Of a stretch of 64,000 nt of DNA, positions 1 to 9,789 are shown one piece after another. A program made the position numbers and the translations under genes. Each line of letters opens with the position of its first letter. The first letter of the stretch is position 1. Source of the stretch: Pomphorhynchus laevis (taxonomy: Eukaryota > Acanthocephala > Palaeacanthocephala > Echinorhynchida > Pomphorhynchidae); assembly GCA_012934845.2 (NCBI GenBank), contig WNNJ02001495.1, positions 124,001 to 188,000 of the forward strand, written 5' to 3'. The notes below the pieces were generated by a model, which had not been told where the DNA came from, searched no databases, and saw only the letters and a program-made list of their open reading frames with translations.

Positions 1-638
1 TATTTTTGTGTATAATATTTTATATATTTTATAAAAAATGAGTATATAGGATTTCCAAATTACACTTGTCTTTAAGTAAGCGTTATGATTTAGTAGCTGT
101 ATAAGAGTTATAACTTATTCTTTTGGTTGTAAGATCATTTATCTCGACTCTGTACAATGGCAAAGCCGACCACACATATCTTCTGACGGAATGTGTTAAC
201 TAAATTATTACTGGCACTTGTGGATGCGTGTGGCAAAGTGCCATAATACTCTGCATCATGATCACGCTTCTCAAAGTTCCTTAAGGGCACAATACATGTT
301 TACCGTTGTTGATTACGGATGAGGTGTAACGATTAGTCACACGACGAACCTTTAAAGGTAACGGAACTTCTTTTTTTCTACTGAACTTGGTTGTTAACAG
401 TTTAGAACCCATAGAGGAATATTTAGTGTATATATAGAAAGAAGTAAGGAAGGTAGATGGAGGTATCAATTACAACAATTTTGCTACAATCAGCTAAATT
501 TGCCGTAATTGAGGTATATTTATTAGGAAGGATTACACAGCAAACATATTTTTAGATACTTTAAAATTGATAGAAACCTTTTCTTTGTATACTTCATCAA
601 GATAGCTTTGATAAAGCTGTTAACTCTTATATATATTA
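1..638. other. AT-rich non-coding flank
   Basis: I see no convincing gene. Short open frames exist (about 281-469 on the minus strand) but have no recognisable motif and look like chance. Nothing repetitive was recognised. Confidence 0.5.
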
Positions 639-1337
639 TTAGAAAATATTTATTAAGCTGAATACACCTGTAAAAATGAATGCCAAAATCCTGATCGATA
701 TGATATTAAAATATGCTTGAATTTTATCTTTAATGGAGATGAGAAATGAACTAAGAATTATCAAAAATAAAATAGCGAAGAACATATTTAAATCAGTCGC
801 TGCATGAGTTTCGGAATCGTCAATTTGGTGCTTTTTTTCAAACAACGCATGTGCACATTGTGCCTCTTTACTTTGCCGACACTTTTCGTCGGAGGGTCGT
901 TCTCTGAACAATCTTCCAGCATTTAATTCTAACGATATAGGACAATCTATAGTGGTTAATCGGTAATCATTTTTTTGTGGATAATCAAATTGTTGCTGAT
1001 GCTTATTTACCTTACTTTCTGATAAAGTCACAATATGAGTCGTGTTTTGATTATTAAGACTATTATATTGTGGGCTATCGTTGGATTGATGTGAAATCAT
1101 TAGTTCTTGTAATACTTCAATAGTTGGGATATGAAGCTTAACCGTTTCCCGCTTTCTTAGAATTGATTTCTTTACCGTTTCAATTGGAGGATTTACTTGA
1201 TGGTGTATCTTCGCCATCTTCATAGAGTGTTTATTGCCGGCTTTCGCTTTACTCCCACAACATACCGATAAACACGGCTCACTGTCTTTTATACTGTTGT
1301 GACATGCTGAAGAACACATCTTGTTGCCCATAGCCAT
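639..1337 (-). CDS. Hypothetical 232-aa protein with hydrophobic C-terminal hairpin
   Basis: A clean single-frame ORF with an ATG at its 5' end. I do not recognise it. Seen directly: a Cys-rich N-terminus (Cys at about 8, 12, 22, 26 and 27), a basic segment (KKSILRKRE, about 56-64), a polar Gln/Asn/Ser-rich middle, then two hydrophobic stretches at about 184-202 and 212-232 that end the protein. That suggests a tail-anchored or two-pass membrane protein facing the cytosol. No intron signal is needed. It could be one exon of a longer gene. Codon use is as AT-rich as the surroundings, unlike the LINE ORFs, so a host origin is more likely than a transposon one. No function is proposed. Confidence 0.45.
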   Translation of the reverse strand: MAMGNKMCSSACHNSIKDSEPCLSVCCGSKAKAGNKHSMKMAKIHHQVNPPIETVKKSILRKRETVKLHIPTIEVLQELMISHQSNDSPQYNSLNNQNTTHIVTLSESKVNKHQQQFDYPQKNDYRLTTIDCPISLELNAGRLFRERPSDEKCRQSKEAQCAHALFEKKHQIDDSETHAATDLNMFFAILFLIILSSFLISIKDKIQAYFNIISIRILAFIFTGVFSLINIF

Positions 1338-1879
1338 TATATCCGATTAGTTTGCTTATTCTAAAGCAAAAGTACGCGGAAATGCTTAAGCAACCATGGT
1401 TACCTGTATTTTTCCTTTTTGTCTATTTATATGTTGGATAATGTCAGGATGTTAGTTTAAATCGTCTCTTTTACAAAATTTAAAATTGATAAAATTGCTA
1501 AACTTTACGTAAAAATCATTTTTGAACCTATGTGTACTTCAAATTTTTGGTCACGTCGAAAAAAGCTTCTGTCTGAATTAGGAAATACTTTAGTTTTAGT
1601 CATGTTTTTCAAAGTATTTTGTCTGTTTACGTATAAAACTACTATAGGTAAAATCATTTCTGTAAATATAAAAATTTAAAAATATCAAATTAAAAAAATT
1701 ATATGTCAAATCATGCAGTGTATGAATTTCGATATGTATTCAAGAGTTATGTGAATACATACGGACGTTATTATTATTCTTACAAGGCTTAGTCATAAGG
1801 CTATTTTATCTGATCACAGTTTGAAAAAAAATAAAATGAAACCAAAAAGCGAAACAAATAAAAAGAAATCAGCAAGCAA
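1338..1879. other. Non-coding AT-rich spacer
   Basis: No open frame of note, no recognised repeat. Confidence 0.4.
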
Positions 1880-3110
1880 AAAACAAATCACTGCACATAT
1901 GTTCATCAATCTTTCTAGACTTCTTGATGATCAATGTCTTTAATAATTTTTTGAACAAATGCAGACTCCGAGTGGATGTAATGCCCTCAGACAGAAAATT
2001 CCACATATGACACCCATTCATATTCCAATCTACATTCGGAAGGTTGAAGTCACCTAAAAGAACAAATTGTCGGAATGAACAAAAATTAGATAAATAATCC
2101 TAAAGCCGATCTGATATCAAAGTGAAATATGGAGATCTATAAACAACACAAACATTTAATTTCAACAATTGATGATTAACAGTAAAAGATATACACTCAC
2201 ATGACCACTTAGAATCACAAAGATATGATATATTTGATGTTGAGAGATCGTGTCGAACGAATGCTACAACTCATCCACCTCGCATACCACGAAAGCGATC
2301 AGCTCTTATTAACTTATAACCTACAACATTAAACAGATTGACAGAGATGCCACTATGTAACCAAGATTCTGAAATACAGAATATATCATAATGATTATCA
2401 GCAATATAGTCAAGCAAGAAAGGAAATTGAAATGGAATACTTCTAACGTTTGAGTAACCATAATGAATTGAAGTATCTGATAACGTAAAGGTTTTGATAG
2501 TTTTTGCATGTACCTCAGAAAAATCAATTAAATCATCAAAATTAAAATCAGAATAAAACCCATTCTATAGTTTGGGAGAAGCGGAGTCCAACGTACTGAT
2601 GGTCGCCACCGAACTACTTGAAATTTTCTTATGCATAGATTCGTCTCTCCTTTGCTTATTCTACCATGTAGCTCCTCGCGAGCCTTCCTAAATTTCAAAC
2701 GATCATCAAAATTAGTCTCTCAGTATTCTTATAGTAGAATCTATTAATAAGTAACCACGATGAAGCAACATCTTAGCGTGTTCAGCAAAACTCAAGACCA
2801 CATTCAATATGTGAGGTTTCTACGCTTTCCAAGACGAATCAAACTCCGAACTTGCATCTTCATAGCTACATTCTTATCCTTTTACTTAAGAAGTCTGGTA
2901 AATATTGCACGCACACGAGAAACGTCTTCATTAACTCTTACTTGGGAATTGATCATACACGACTCTTCAATTTCACTCAAAATAACATTCATAATTCTGT
3001 CATAATTCCGATACCTTACTTTTCTTATATCGGCTGCTCTGCCAATATAAGAAATTATACAAAAAAATTGAATTATCACTTCAAATTTTGTGATTTGCAT
3101 TGATACTCAT
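1880..3110 (-). mobile_element. CR1/Jockey-like LINE remnant (end of ORF1 plus endonuclease start)
   Basis: Read on the minus strand, 3100-2882 encodes an ORF1-type segment with 'IEESCMINSQVRVNEDVSRV'. At 2740-2610 follows the typical ORF1 tail 'AREELHGRISKGETNLCIRK', which matches the tail of the element at 22.9-25.7 kb. Next come endonuclease motifs: 'SNVRSI' near 2450, 'CISESWLHSG' near 2380-2350, 'VVYRSP' near 2130, and 'LLGDFNLPNVDW' near 2050-2020. Order and orientation are those of a CR1/Jockey-type element (ORF1 then APE endonuclease). The RT is absent, and frames are broken by several stops and shifts. It is an old, 3'-truncated copy. Confidence 0.7.
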
Positions 3111-3472
3111 AGAAAATTGATTTAGTAAATCAATTATATTGATTTAGTAAAAACAAAAATATTATCTTGAAACAGCAAAAATTTTAGATTTAAACTAAAA
3201 ATGAAGCAATTTTTAATTTCATTAATTATTTTATTAACTTTCATTATATTTTATTTAGTGATAAATATTAAATTTTGTGTTTTGCACATCAGCATCTTAC
3301 TTTAAAGTTTAAAGTTCTGATTATTATAAACTGATTACAATCGTTACTGAACATACAATTAATTAAAATGACTAAGCCAAAAAGACGAAGGTAGGGAGGA
3401 GTGCGGTTAGCCAGCAATTAGATAGTAATCATTGCTAATCTGTCCAGAAACTACTGAACTTTAATTCCACAT

Positions 3473-3814
3473 ATGAACGACACGAGATCGCGTCCAGTAG
3501 ATATGGATGTGATATATAGACAACTGTGGGGATATCATCCAGATAATCAAAATACCTACTTACCAGAGTGTAAATGCAGATTCGGCGCTAATGTACTACT
3601 ATCCTTATCAACTAAGGTCAGCTATGCCAAGGATAGTTCAATCGAAATTATTGCTGATTCACGTAGTGATCAGAAATTTAAATTTGATACGATTGAGATA
3701 ACTAAGCAGAAAACTGGTGATCTAATTTGTGGATCTACCAGCTTTAAAATAAGTGATAATCTAAGTATGGGTTCTTACCACCATTATAATAACTCGTATT
3801 TGGATCCAATCTAA
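3473..3814 (+). CDS. Hypothetical 113-aa ORF (possible host exon)
   Basis: ATG-started ORF ending in TAA about 100 bp before the minisatellite that heads LINE copy A1. I do not recognise the product. It is hydrophilic, with three Cys (about 35, 37 and 87), many Ser/Asp/Lys and no membrane segment. Its base composition is balanced, like a real host exon. Another unrecognised open exon lies just beyond A1 on the same strand (8086-8303), so both may belong to one gene with A1 in or near it; this is inference. It could also be chance. Confidence 0.35.
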   Translation: MNDTRSRPVDMDVIYRQLWGYHPDNQNTYLPECKCRFGANVLLSLSTKVSYAKDSSIEIIADSRSDQKFKFDTIEITKQKTGDLICGSTSFKISDNLSMGSYHHYNNSYLDPI

Positions 3815-3910
3815 AAATTTAAACAGCTTAAACACACATTTGAGATCTAAAGTAAATACAATCTAAAGTAAATACAATTAATATACACAATTAATATACA
3901 CAACAAATAT

Positions 3911-4092
3911 CGACGACAACCATCGACGACAACCATCGACGACAACCATCGACGACAACCATCGACGACAACCATCGACGACAACCATCGACGACAACCA
4001 TCGACGACAACCATCGACGACAACCATCGACGACAACCATCGACGACAACAATCGACGACAACCATCGACGACAACAATCGACGGCAACCAT
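3911..4092 (+). repeat. 13-bp minisatellite, 14 units, at the 5' end of LINE A1
   Basis: Fourteen back-to-back copies of CGACGACAACCAT (182 bp), nearly perfect; single changes occur only in the last units (AACAAT, GACGGC). The array ends 5 bp before the ORF1 start codon at 4098, so it forms the whole visible 5' leader. The unit is not a multiple of three, so it is not coding. In LINEs such arrays can act as promoter monomers (as in mouse L1); that role is inferred here. Confidence 0.9.
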
Positions 4093-4097
4093 CGTTT

Positions 4098-5123
4098 ATG
4101 GGAGGACGTAAGAAAACAACTAAGACCGACACCAACTATGGACAACTGCAAGTACAGTGCTCGATACACGACTGCAGCGTCTGGACAACAATCACCTGCG
4201 ACAAGAATAAGGCTAAAGAAGACTTCGTATGTGGTTTTTGTGCCAACAAACTAATATGTAACCTTTCCAATAAGCACATATCAACATCCAACACGTCAAC
4301 TCAAACTACCCCCGTCGTTTCTAATGTCCTTTCTCCACCCACCGACCCTGCCACCATATACTCTTCCCATTCCATGTCATTTTCACTCCCCGACACCCCA
4401 CGTCCCGTCCTTCCCGTCTCGTTTCTCAATAACTTGCATCCATCAATCAAAATCACCTCCACCAACCTCCACTATCCTTCCACTCATAACCTTTCCTCAC
4501 ATCGCTTGCCACCCTCTTTATTATCATTATCCTCTATGTCTCCCGTCGTCAAACCAAATCCCTCCAAATCATCAATTGAAAGCTCTTCTATCGTGATCTC
4601 ACCTACTCACGTCAGTCGTCCTCCTTTACGGAAGCGCTTTGCTTCTCGCGATCGTTGCGTCATTGTTACTAATATCACGCCTTCTAACTCCTTATCTCCA
4701 CAAGCACGTCTGGACCACGATGTTTCCGCCTTCAGATCCATCCTCTCGTCTATTGTTCCTGCGGATAAACCATCCTTTTTCAAGGACATTTCTCCTGTCG
4801 CATTCATCCGTCTAAACAAATCTTCTCAATCTAATCCTTCCCAGCCCCCTCTCCTAAAAATTGTTTTCAAGCATCGCTCTCACGCGTCTTCTGTCCTCTC
4901 TCAACGATTCAAACTCATGTCATCTTCAACCACTCGAATTTTCCCCGATCGCGCCCCTTCTGAAATCGCTCAAATCTCTTCAGCCCGCATCGAAAAACGC
5001 CGTCGCGAGGAAAACGGCGAAACCTCACTCTCCATCCGAAACATAGACGGAAATTTTCAAGTTGTCCACACCCGTCCAAAAATTCGATGGCGCTCCATCT
5101 CTCCTATGTGTCTTCTCCACTAG
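4098..5123 (+). CDS. LINE A1 ORF1 protein (zinc-binding N-terminus, RNA-binding C-terminus)
   Basis: 341 aa. The N-terminal ~20-50 contain a PHD/zinc-ribbon-like cysteine set ('VQCSIHDCSVWTTITC', then 'FVCGFC'). Residues ~55-175 are a low-complexity Pro/Ser/Thr-rich linker. Residues ~180-335 form a conserved globular part ('DRCVIVTNI', 'FIRLNKS', 'LLKIVFKHRSHASSVLSQRF', 'ARIEKRRREENGE') of the kind found in CR1/Jockey ORF1 proteins, which coat the element RNA. The same domain recurs in family I at 60.8-61.36 kb. It ends 37 nt inside ORF2. Intact in this copy. Confidence 0.85.
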   Translation: MGGRKKTTKTDTNYGQLQVQCSIHDCSVWTTITCDKNKAKEDFVCGFCANKLICNLSNKHISTSNTSTQTTPVVSNVLSPPTDPATIYSSHSMSFSLPDTPRPVLPVSFLNNLHPSIKITSTNLHYPSTHNLSSHRLPPSLLSLSSMSPVVKPNPSKSSIESSSIVISPTHVSRPPLRKRFASRDRCVIVTNITPSNSLSPQARLDHDVSAFRSILSSIVPADKPSFFKDISPVAFIRLNKSSQSNPSQPPLLKIVFKHRSHASSVLSQRFKLMSSSTTRIFPDRAPSEIAQISSARIEKRRREENGETSLSIRNIDGNFQVVHTRPKIRWRSISPMCLLH

Positions 5124-8098
5124 ACTCTTTCGCCACAACACACGGTTTCCGCCTCGGTCTCCTCAACACTAGATCTATTCTCAATAAATCCGATCTTATC
5201 CTCAACCTATTCACCAAGCAATCCATCGATCTCTTCTGCCTCACCGAATCCTGGCACTCAGATTCCGACGACCTTTCCATTCGCCGTCTGCTCTCTGCCG
5301 GTTGCTCCCTAGTCGAATCCGCCCGCCCCCTCAGCTCATGCCCTTCTAAATTCTCTAATCATGGCGGCATCGTCGCATTCGCGCGTCACCCAGCGTCTCT
5401 TCGCAAAATCAATCCCCCTTTCAGTCCTTGCTCTTTTGAATTGCTCACTTGTCGTTATTCTAACCCGATCACTCTAGATCTCGCCATTGTATACCGTCCT
5501 GGTTCATCAGCTCCTACAGCCTTATTTTTTACCGAACTCGCTGACCTCCTTTCTCATTGTTCTTTGTCCTCAATCCCTTCACTCGTTCTAGGCGACTTCA
5601 ATATCCGCCTAGACCGCCCCTCTTCCACAGATTCCATCCGCTTCATCAACATTCTATCCAACTACAATTACAAACTAATCTCCACTGCCCCCACACATAT
5701 ACTTGGTGGGGCACTCGACATCATCGCTGTCCCCGATCATTTTGCTGCCTACACCTCACTGTCCATCTCTGATCCTGGTCTATCCGATCACTTTCTTATC
5801 ACCCTTGATCTCACTCGCAACCACACCCCTCCTCACACACCTACAATCCTACGTCGCCCTTGGAGAAATCTTGACCTTTCCCTTCTCCGCTCTGCCTTAC
5901 TCAAATCGTCTCTATCATTACCCACAATAACATATTCATCTCCTCACGATCTCGCCTTTCTTTTCGACTCTGAACTCACATCCACTCTCGATATTCTCTT
6001 GCCCTTCAAGTCTCACCCACACCGTCGCTTGCACCGTGCCCCATGGTTTGACATCCAATGTCTACTCTCAAAGCGTCGACTCCGCCATGCTTTTCGAGTC
6101 TATCACCGCTCTCTCAGACGCGATTTCCGCTCGATCACTCCGTCTTTCCGTGATTCCTATCTTGCTCTTCGCCGGTCTCATCTCAACCTACTACGTACCA
6201 AATGCAACTCCTTCTGGCAGCATAAAATCATCACTTCATTCAACTCTAAGACTCTCTGGCATACTTTTAACTCAATCCTGGCTCGTTCCTCTACGCCGTG
6301 CAACATCAATGCTAATGATTATTCGTCATTTCTCCAGACTAAAGTATCCACGCTGCTCTCTCACACCCCGGTCTCCATCCTATCCCACTCTGCCCAGTCT
6401 ACTCTCATCCTTCCGGAACTCTTTCATCTTCTCCCTGTCTCACCTACAGAAGTATCATCTGTCCTCATGTCCTTGCCCAACAAAACCTCACCTGCCGATC
6501 CCCTGCCTACCCACATATTAAAATCTATATGCTCATCGATATCCCCATTTCTCACAACCTTGTTTAACTCGTCCATCCGCAGTCGTATCTTCCCTTCACA
6601 CTGGAAATCCGCAATCGTTCGTCCCCTCCTTAAGAAACAATCGCTCGACCCCTCCCTTCCTTCTAGCTATCGCCCCATTTCACTACTCCCTACTCTTTCT
6701 AAGCTCTTAGAACGCCTCATCTTAATACAAATCAACGCTTATCTCTCCTCATCCAATCTGTACCCTCCTTTCCAATCCGCTTTCCGCTCTAATCACTCGA
6801 CAGAAATCGCATGCATAAAAGTGTACAACGACTTACTCATTTCTCGAGACAAGGCTCTATATAGTGTTCTCATCTCCCTCGACCTCTCCTCCGCATTCGA
6901 CATTGTCGACCACTCCGTCCTCCTTTCTCGCCTTCGTTATGATTACGGCTTTTCTTCCTCCTCCGTAGCATGGTTCGCCTCATATCTATCCGACCGTTCC
7001 TTTCGCGTCTGTTCTAATTCATCATCCTCCCCTCCCATCCCTATTTTTTGCGGGGTCCCACAAGGTTCAGTCCTAGGTCCCCTGCTTTTCTCTCTTTTGC
7101 TTGGCGATCTCTCTCCATTTATCAAACCTTACTCCTTTAACGTCATGCAATACGCCGATGACATTCTAATCTATGCTCATGCACCCGCACATCGCATACA
7201 CGATATCGGCATTTCTGCCTCCAACTGTCTTTCTTCTATCTACAAACGTCTCTCCAATCTCCATCTCGTTCTAAACCCCGAAAAGTCCAAAATAATGTGG
7301 ATCCTTCCCCGTAAACCAAACATATCTCCTCCCACTGTATCTTTTGCCTCATCGATCATCCCTATAGTCCACAATCTCACTTTCTTAGGCTTCCATTTCG
7401 ATGATCACCTTTCCCTTAAACCCTTCGTCCGTGACAAGGTCCGCTCGTCTAACTTAATTCTCCGTGACATCCGCCGTATCCGCCCCCTTATCGACTTCCG
7501 TTCTTGTATGTCTCTTCTTTCATCGCTTCTTTTCCCTAAAATCGATTACTGCCTTAGCCTTTTCGCCAATTCTCCAAAATCCATCATCCTACCCCTACAA
7601 CGAATAATCAACACCGCCGTTCGAGTGCTCTTTCGTCTCCGTCGCTTCGACCACACATCCACATATTTTGCCCAACTCTCCTGGCCCACCATCCACATCC
7701 GCATCAAACTCCGCCTTCTTCTCGTTACCTTTCGTCTCATCGCTGTCGGCTCCCCATCGTTCATCAACCTTCCTTTCTTAGACGATACTCGCCCCACCTC
7801 GCTATCGCTTCGTTCCTGTCATACCCTCTTACTCCACGTTCCTAATTACTCCAACAACTACGGTCTCCGATCCTTCCTCGTCGCCGCCTCACTCGCCTGG
7901 AATCAATCTCCCTCTCGACGTCCGCCGCGCTCCCTCCTTTATCACATTCAAACACCTCCTCCGTTCACACCTTATCGACACCTGATTCACAGTTTTGTTT
8001 TGTTGTGGTCATGTAAGCGTGCGCTGGCACGCATTTGCCACGTTAAAATAAATCCTTTTTTTAATCTGCGCTTCTTTAACTACAGTTTTGTATCCTGA
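5087..8098 (+). CDS. LINE A1 ORF2: APE-type endonuclease plus reverse transcriptase
   Basis: 1003 aa. The endonuclease spans about 20-240: 'GLLNTRSIL', 'CLTESW' (catalytic Glu ~52), 'VLGDFNIRLD' (~165), 'GGALDII' (~205) and 'SDHFLI' (~233). The RT spans about 490-780: 'SYRPISLLPTLSKLLERLI', 'SLDLSSAFDIVDHS', 'GVPQGSVLGPLLF' (~655), 'MQYADDILIY' (catalytic Asp pair ~691-692) and 'NPEKSKIMWI'. Together these nick target DNA and prime reverse transcription on it. All catalytic residues are present. The start is the ATG at 5087, in a different frame from ORF1, overlapping it by 37 nt. The last ~60 residues are frame-shifted by one base near 7905, so activity of this copy is uncertain. Confidence 0.9.
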   Translation: MALHLSYVSSPLDSFATTHGFRLGLLNTRSILNKSDLILNLFTKQSIDLFCLTESWHSDSDDLSIRRLLSAGCSLVESARPLSSCPSKFSNHGGIVAFARHPASLRKINPPFSPCSFELLTCRYSNPITLDLAIVYRPGSSAPTALFFTELADLLSHCSLSSIPSLVLGDFNIRLDRPSSTDSIRFINILSNYNYKLISTAPTHILGGALDIIAVPDHFAAYTSLSISDPGLSDHFLITLDLTRNHTPPHTPTILRRPWRNLDLSLLRSALLKSSLSLPTITYSSPHDLAFLFDSELTSTLDILLPFKSHPHRRLHRAPWFDIQCLLSKRRLRHAFRVYHRSLRRDFRSITPSFRDSYLALRRSHLNLLRTKCNSFWQHKIITSFNSKTLWHTFNSILARSSTPCNINANDYSSFLQTKVSTLLSHTPVSILSHSAQSTLILPELFHLLPVSPTEVSSVLMSLPNKTSPADPLPTHILKSICSSISPFLTTLFNSSIRSRIFPSHWKSAIVRPLLKKQSLDPSLPSSYRPISLLPTLSKLLERLILIQINAYLSSSNLYPPFQSAFRSNHSTEIACIKVYNDLLISRDKALYSVLISLDLSSAFDIVDHSVLLSRLRYDYGFSSSSVAWFASYLSDRSFRVCSNSSSSPPIPIFCGVPQGSVLGPLLFSLLLGDLSPFIKPYSFNVMQYADDILIYAHAPAHRIHDIGISASNCLSSIYKRLSNLHLVLNPEKSKIMWILPRKPNISPPTVSFASSIIPIVHNLTFLGFHFDDHLSLKPFVRDKVRSSNLILRDIRRIRPLIDFRSCMSLLSSLLFPKIDYCLSLFANSPKSIILPLQRIINTAVRVLFRLRRFDHTSTYFAQLSWPTIHIRIKLRLLLVTFRLIAVGSPSFINLPFLDDTRPTSLSLRSCHTLLLHVPNYSNNYGLRSFLVAASLAWNQSPSRRPPRSLLYHIQTPPPFTPYRHLIHSFVLLWSCKRALARICHVKINPFFNLRFFNYSFVS
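8017..8032 (+). other. Conserved 3'-UTR hairpin of LINE family A
   Basis: GCGTGC-GCTG-GCACGC forms a perfect 6-bp stem with a 4-nt loop about 60 nt from the element's end. The stem is perfect in A2 (32628-32643, minus) and A3 (60749-60764) and decayed in the stub at 13507-13522. A 3'-terminal stem-loop is a known RT recognition feature of several CR1/L2-type LINEs; that function is inferred here. Confidence 0.65.
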
Positions 8099-8303
8099 GC
8101 CTCGTACGCAGTTACGTCAAAACTCAAGATTTACGCCGTCAAGAACTGCAAGCGATATTCTCAATGAGAAACAAACTGAATCATTCACAAATAAGTGTCT
8201 CAATGACAATCCTGATTACTCTCTACTGCCAAGCATAATACCCTTCTCTACACCTATTACAAAAACATTTATCGACTCTATAAGTAAGGAATATCAAAAT
8301 TGA
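8086..8303 (+). CDS. Unrecognised open segment, possible terminal exon of a host gene
   Basis: A pyrimidine-rich stretch ending in TTTAACTACAG (to 8085) looks like a splice acceptor and is followed by about 70 open codons to TGA at 8303 ('PEPRTQLRQNSRFTPSRT', then Asn/Asp/Ser-rich). There is no in-frame ATG near the start, as expected for an internal or last exon. It begins right after LINE A1, so A1 may sit in the preceding intron. No known domain was recognised. Confidence 0.35.
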
Positions 8304-8469
8304 TCTTTACACTCTTTATTTTCTTCTTAGGAAGTTTTAGAAAGCCACGGTTATTAAATGTAGTATTCAGTTTTCAAGATTCGGTAGATGCTTTGTTCAA
8401 GATTGCGTTTCGCTTAAAAGGCTCAGAAATTTGATGTTTGCGTGATCTTGACATATCTCATCAACAGCG

Positions 8470-9620
8470 TTTATAAGCAGCACAGACAGAAACTCAGTAG
8501 TCGTCTCTAAAACGGGGAACGTAACCTCACAATTCAGAATTTTCAGGTAGTGCGGCGTCTCGTTCGAGTGCATTGAGTACCATCAACCTCTTCTACGACG
8601 GATGTGAAGTAAACATCACTGACACGTTACGTCGCGTCTGTACCATTAACAATGCAGGTACGCTTGTTATTCTACCTTCTTTTAATTCAACATATTCAAC
8701 ATCTAATCTTACTTTTGAATTGTCGCACAGTATAAGCATTAGTATTATTTATACTAACGTTAAAAGCTGATTGTCTAAAGTGGATGGAATTTGCATTTTG
8801 CTAGCAAAATACTCATTTCATTTAATTGAAATAACGGAATCATGGTTAAGATCTAATATCGCTGACTCCGAAAATATCATTCCGGGTTATGTTTCCTTCA
8901 GATGTGACCATAATAACTTTAAATGTGGTGGTATTATATCCAAAATCAATTGAATGTTGATGTATTGAGCAGTCATTCGATTGACCGCTTAGAAATTTTG
9001 TGGTGCAGAATCACGGTTGAAAAATTTTCAATCTTGATTGTTGGTATTATTTATCGCTGACAACAAAACAGGCTGACTCATATTTAATGGCTGACTCACA
9101 AAACACGATGGATATTATAGGATTTTCGCTCACATAAAATGTTTTCATTTTGGGTGATTTTAACGCTCCTCGCATTAATTGGAACAGTTATTCGAGGTTC
9201 CAGGCTGTGATTTTCTGTCCTCTCGTTACTATTAACTAATGTTATTTAACCCAGCACGTAAGGGATTTTATTATATTTAGAGAAAACTCTAAAAGTCTGC
9301 TCGATATGTGCTTATCCAGTCCGGAATACAATTTTTCATTAATTATAGTGACACCTTGTGCTTGAGCAATCATCGTTTGCTTATATATATGACTATTAGC
9401 ATAAAACTACCTCAACCATTTACTTCTCGTGTGAATCCTTACAAAATTACTTTTGTCGCCGTCAATCAATTCCTAGTATCAGTTGTTTGCATTTATAAGT
9501 GGCCTAGAATCAGCTTGGATCCATTATCAAAATGTTTGGTGAAAATTAAAACAGTTGCGGAGCTTCAAAAGGAAACAATTCAAGCAAGATGGACATTTCG
9601 AAAGGTAAAACGTTGATTTC
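8470..9620 (+). mobile_element. CR1-like LINE, endonuclease half (decayed)
   Basis: Plus-strand translation shows the endonuclease start of a CR1/Jockey-like element: 'IIYTNVKS', 'SKVDGICILLAKYSFHLIE', 'ITESWLRSNIADSENIIPGY' (8770-8900), 'GIIYR' near 9050 and 'ILGDFNAPRINW' near 9155. It is closest in wording to the elements at 1.9 and 22.9 kb. Several stops and shifts interrupt it. The RT of a similar element on the same strand starts again at 14.47 kb, so this may be one element later split by the LINE at 9.8-13.1 kb. Confidence 0.65.
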
Positions 9621-9789
9621 TTCTACAATTCCTGAAAAAAATAAGTAAGTGATTTTTCTGCTGTTGATTTGGCGGGAGCGGGTGTAGTCCCCCAATCCCT
9701 AAATTTAAAAACTTTATTGTTATCTCGATGTCACAACCTCTGGAAATGTACAATTTATTCAATGTTTTCTAAGACCATTTATTGCTAAG

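Larger units (their letters stand above)
3904..8080 (+). mobile_element. LINE family A, copy A1: near full-length CR1/L2-like non-LTR retrotransposon
   Basis: Order: minisatellite leader, ORF1 (4098-5123), ORF2 (5087-8098) with endonuclease and RT, and a short 3' UTR with a hairpin (8017-8032) and an AATAAAT-rich, T-rich tail. Both ORFs are long and open, so the insertion is recent. The one clear defect is a single extra base around 7903-7906 compared with copy A3. It shifts the last ~60 residues of ORF2: the alternative frame reads 'LPLDVRRAPSFITFKHLLRS', the normal ending of CR1-type RT proteins. Other family members in the window are A2 (32.6-35.7 kb), A3 (60.23-60.79 kb) and a 3'-end stub (13.49-13.55 kb). 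Confidence 0.9.

Noticed and set aside
3901-4096. CRISPR-like or satellite array
   Set aside because: Units are contiguous 13-mers without spacers in a eukaryotic LINE leader; it is a minisatellite.
3847-4169. Overlapping minus-strand ORFs encoding VVVDGCRRWLSS repeats
   Set aside because: These are translations of the 13-bp minisatellite in three frames; the unit is not a multiple of three, so no frame is a maintained protein.
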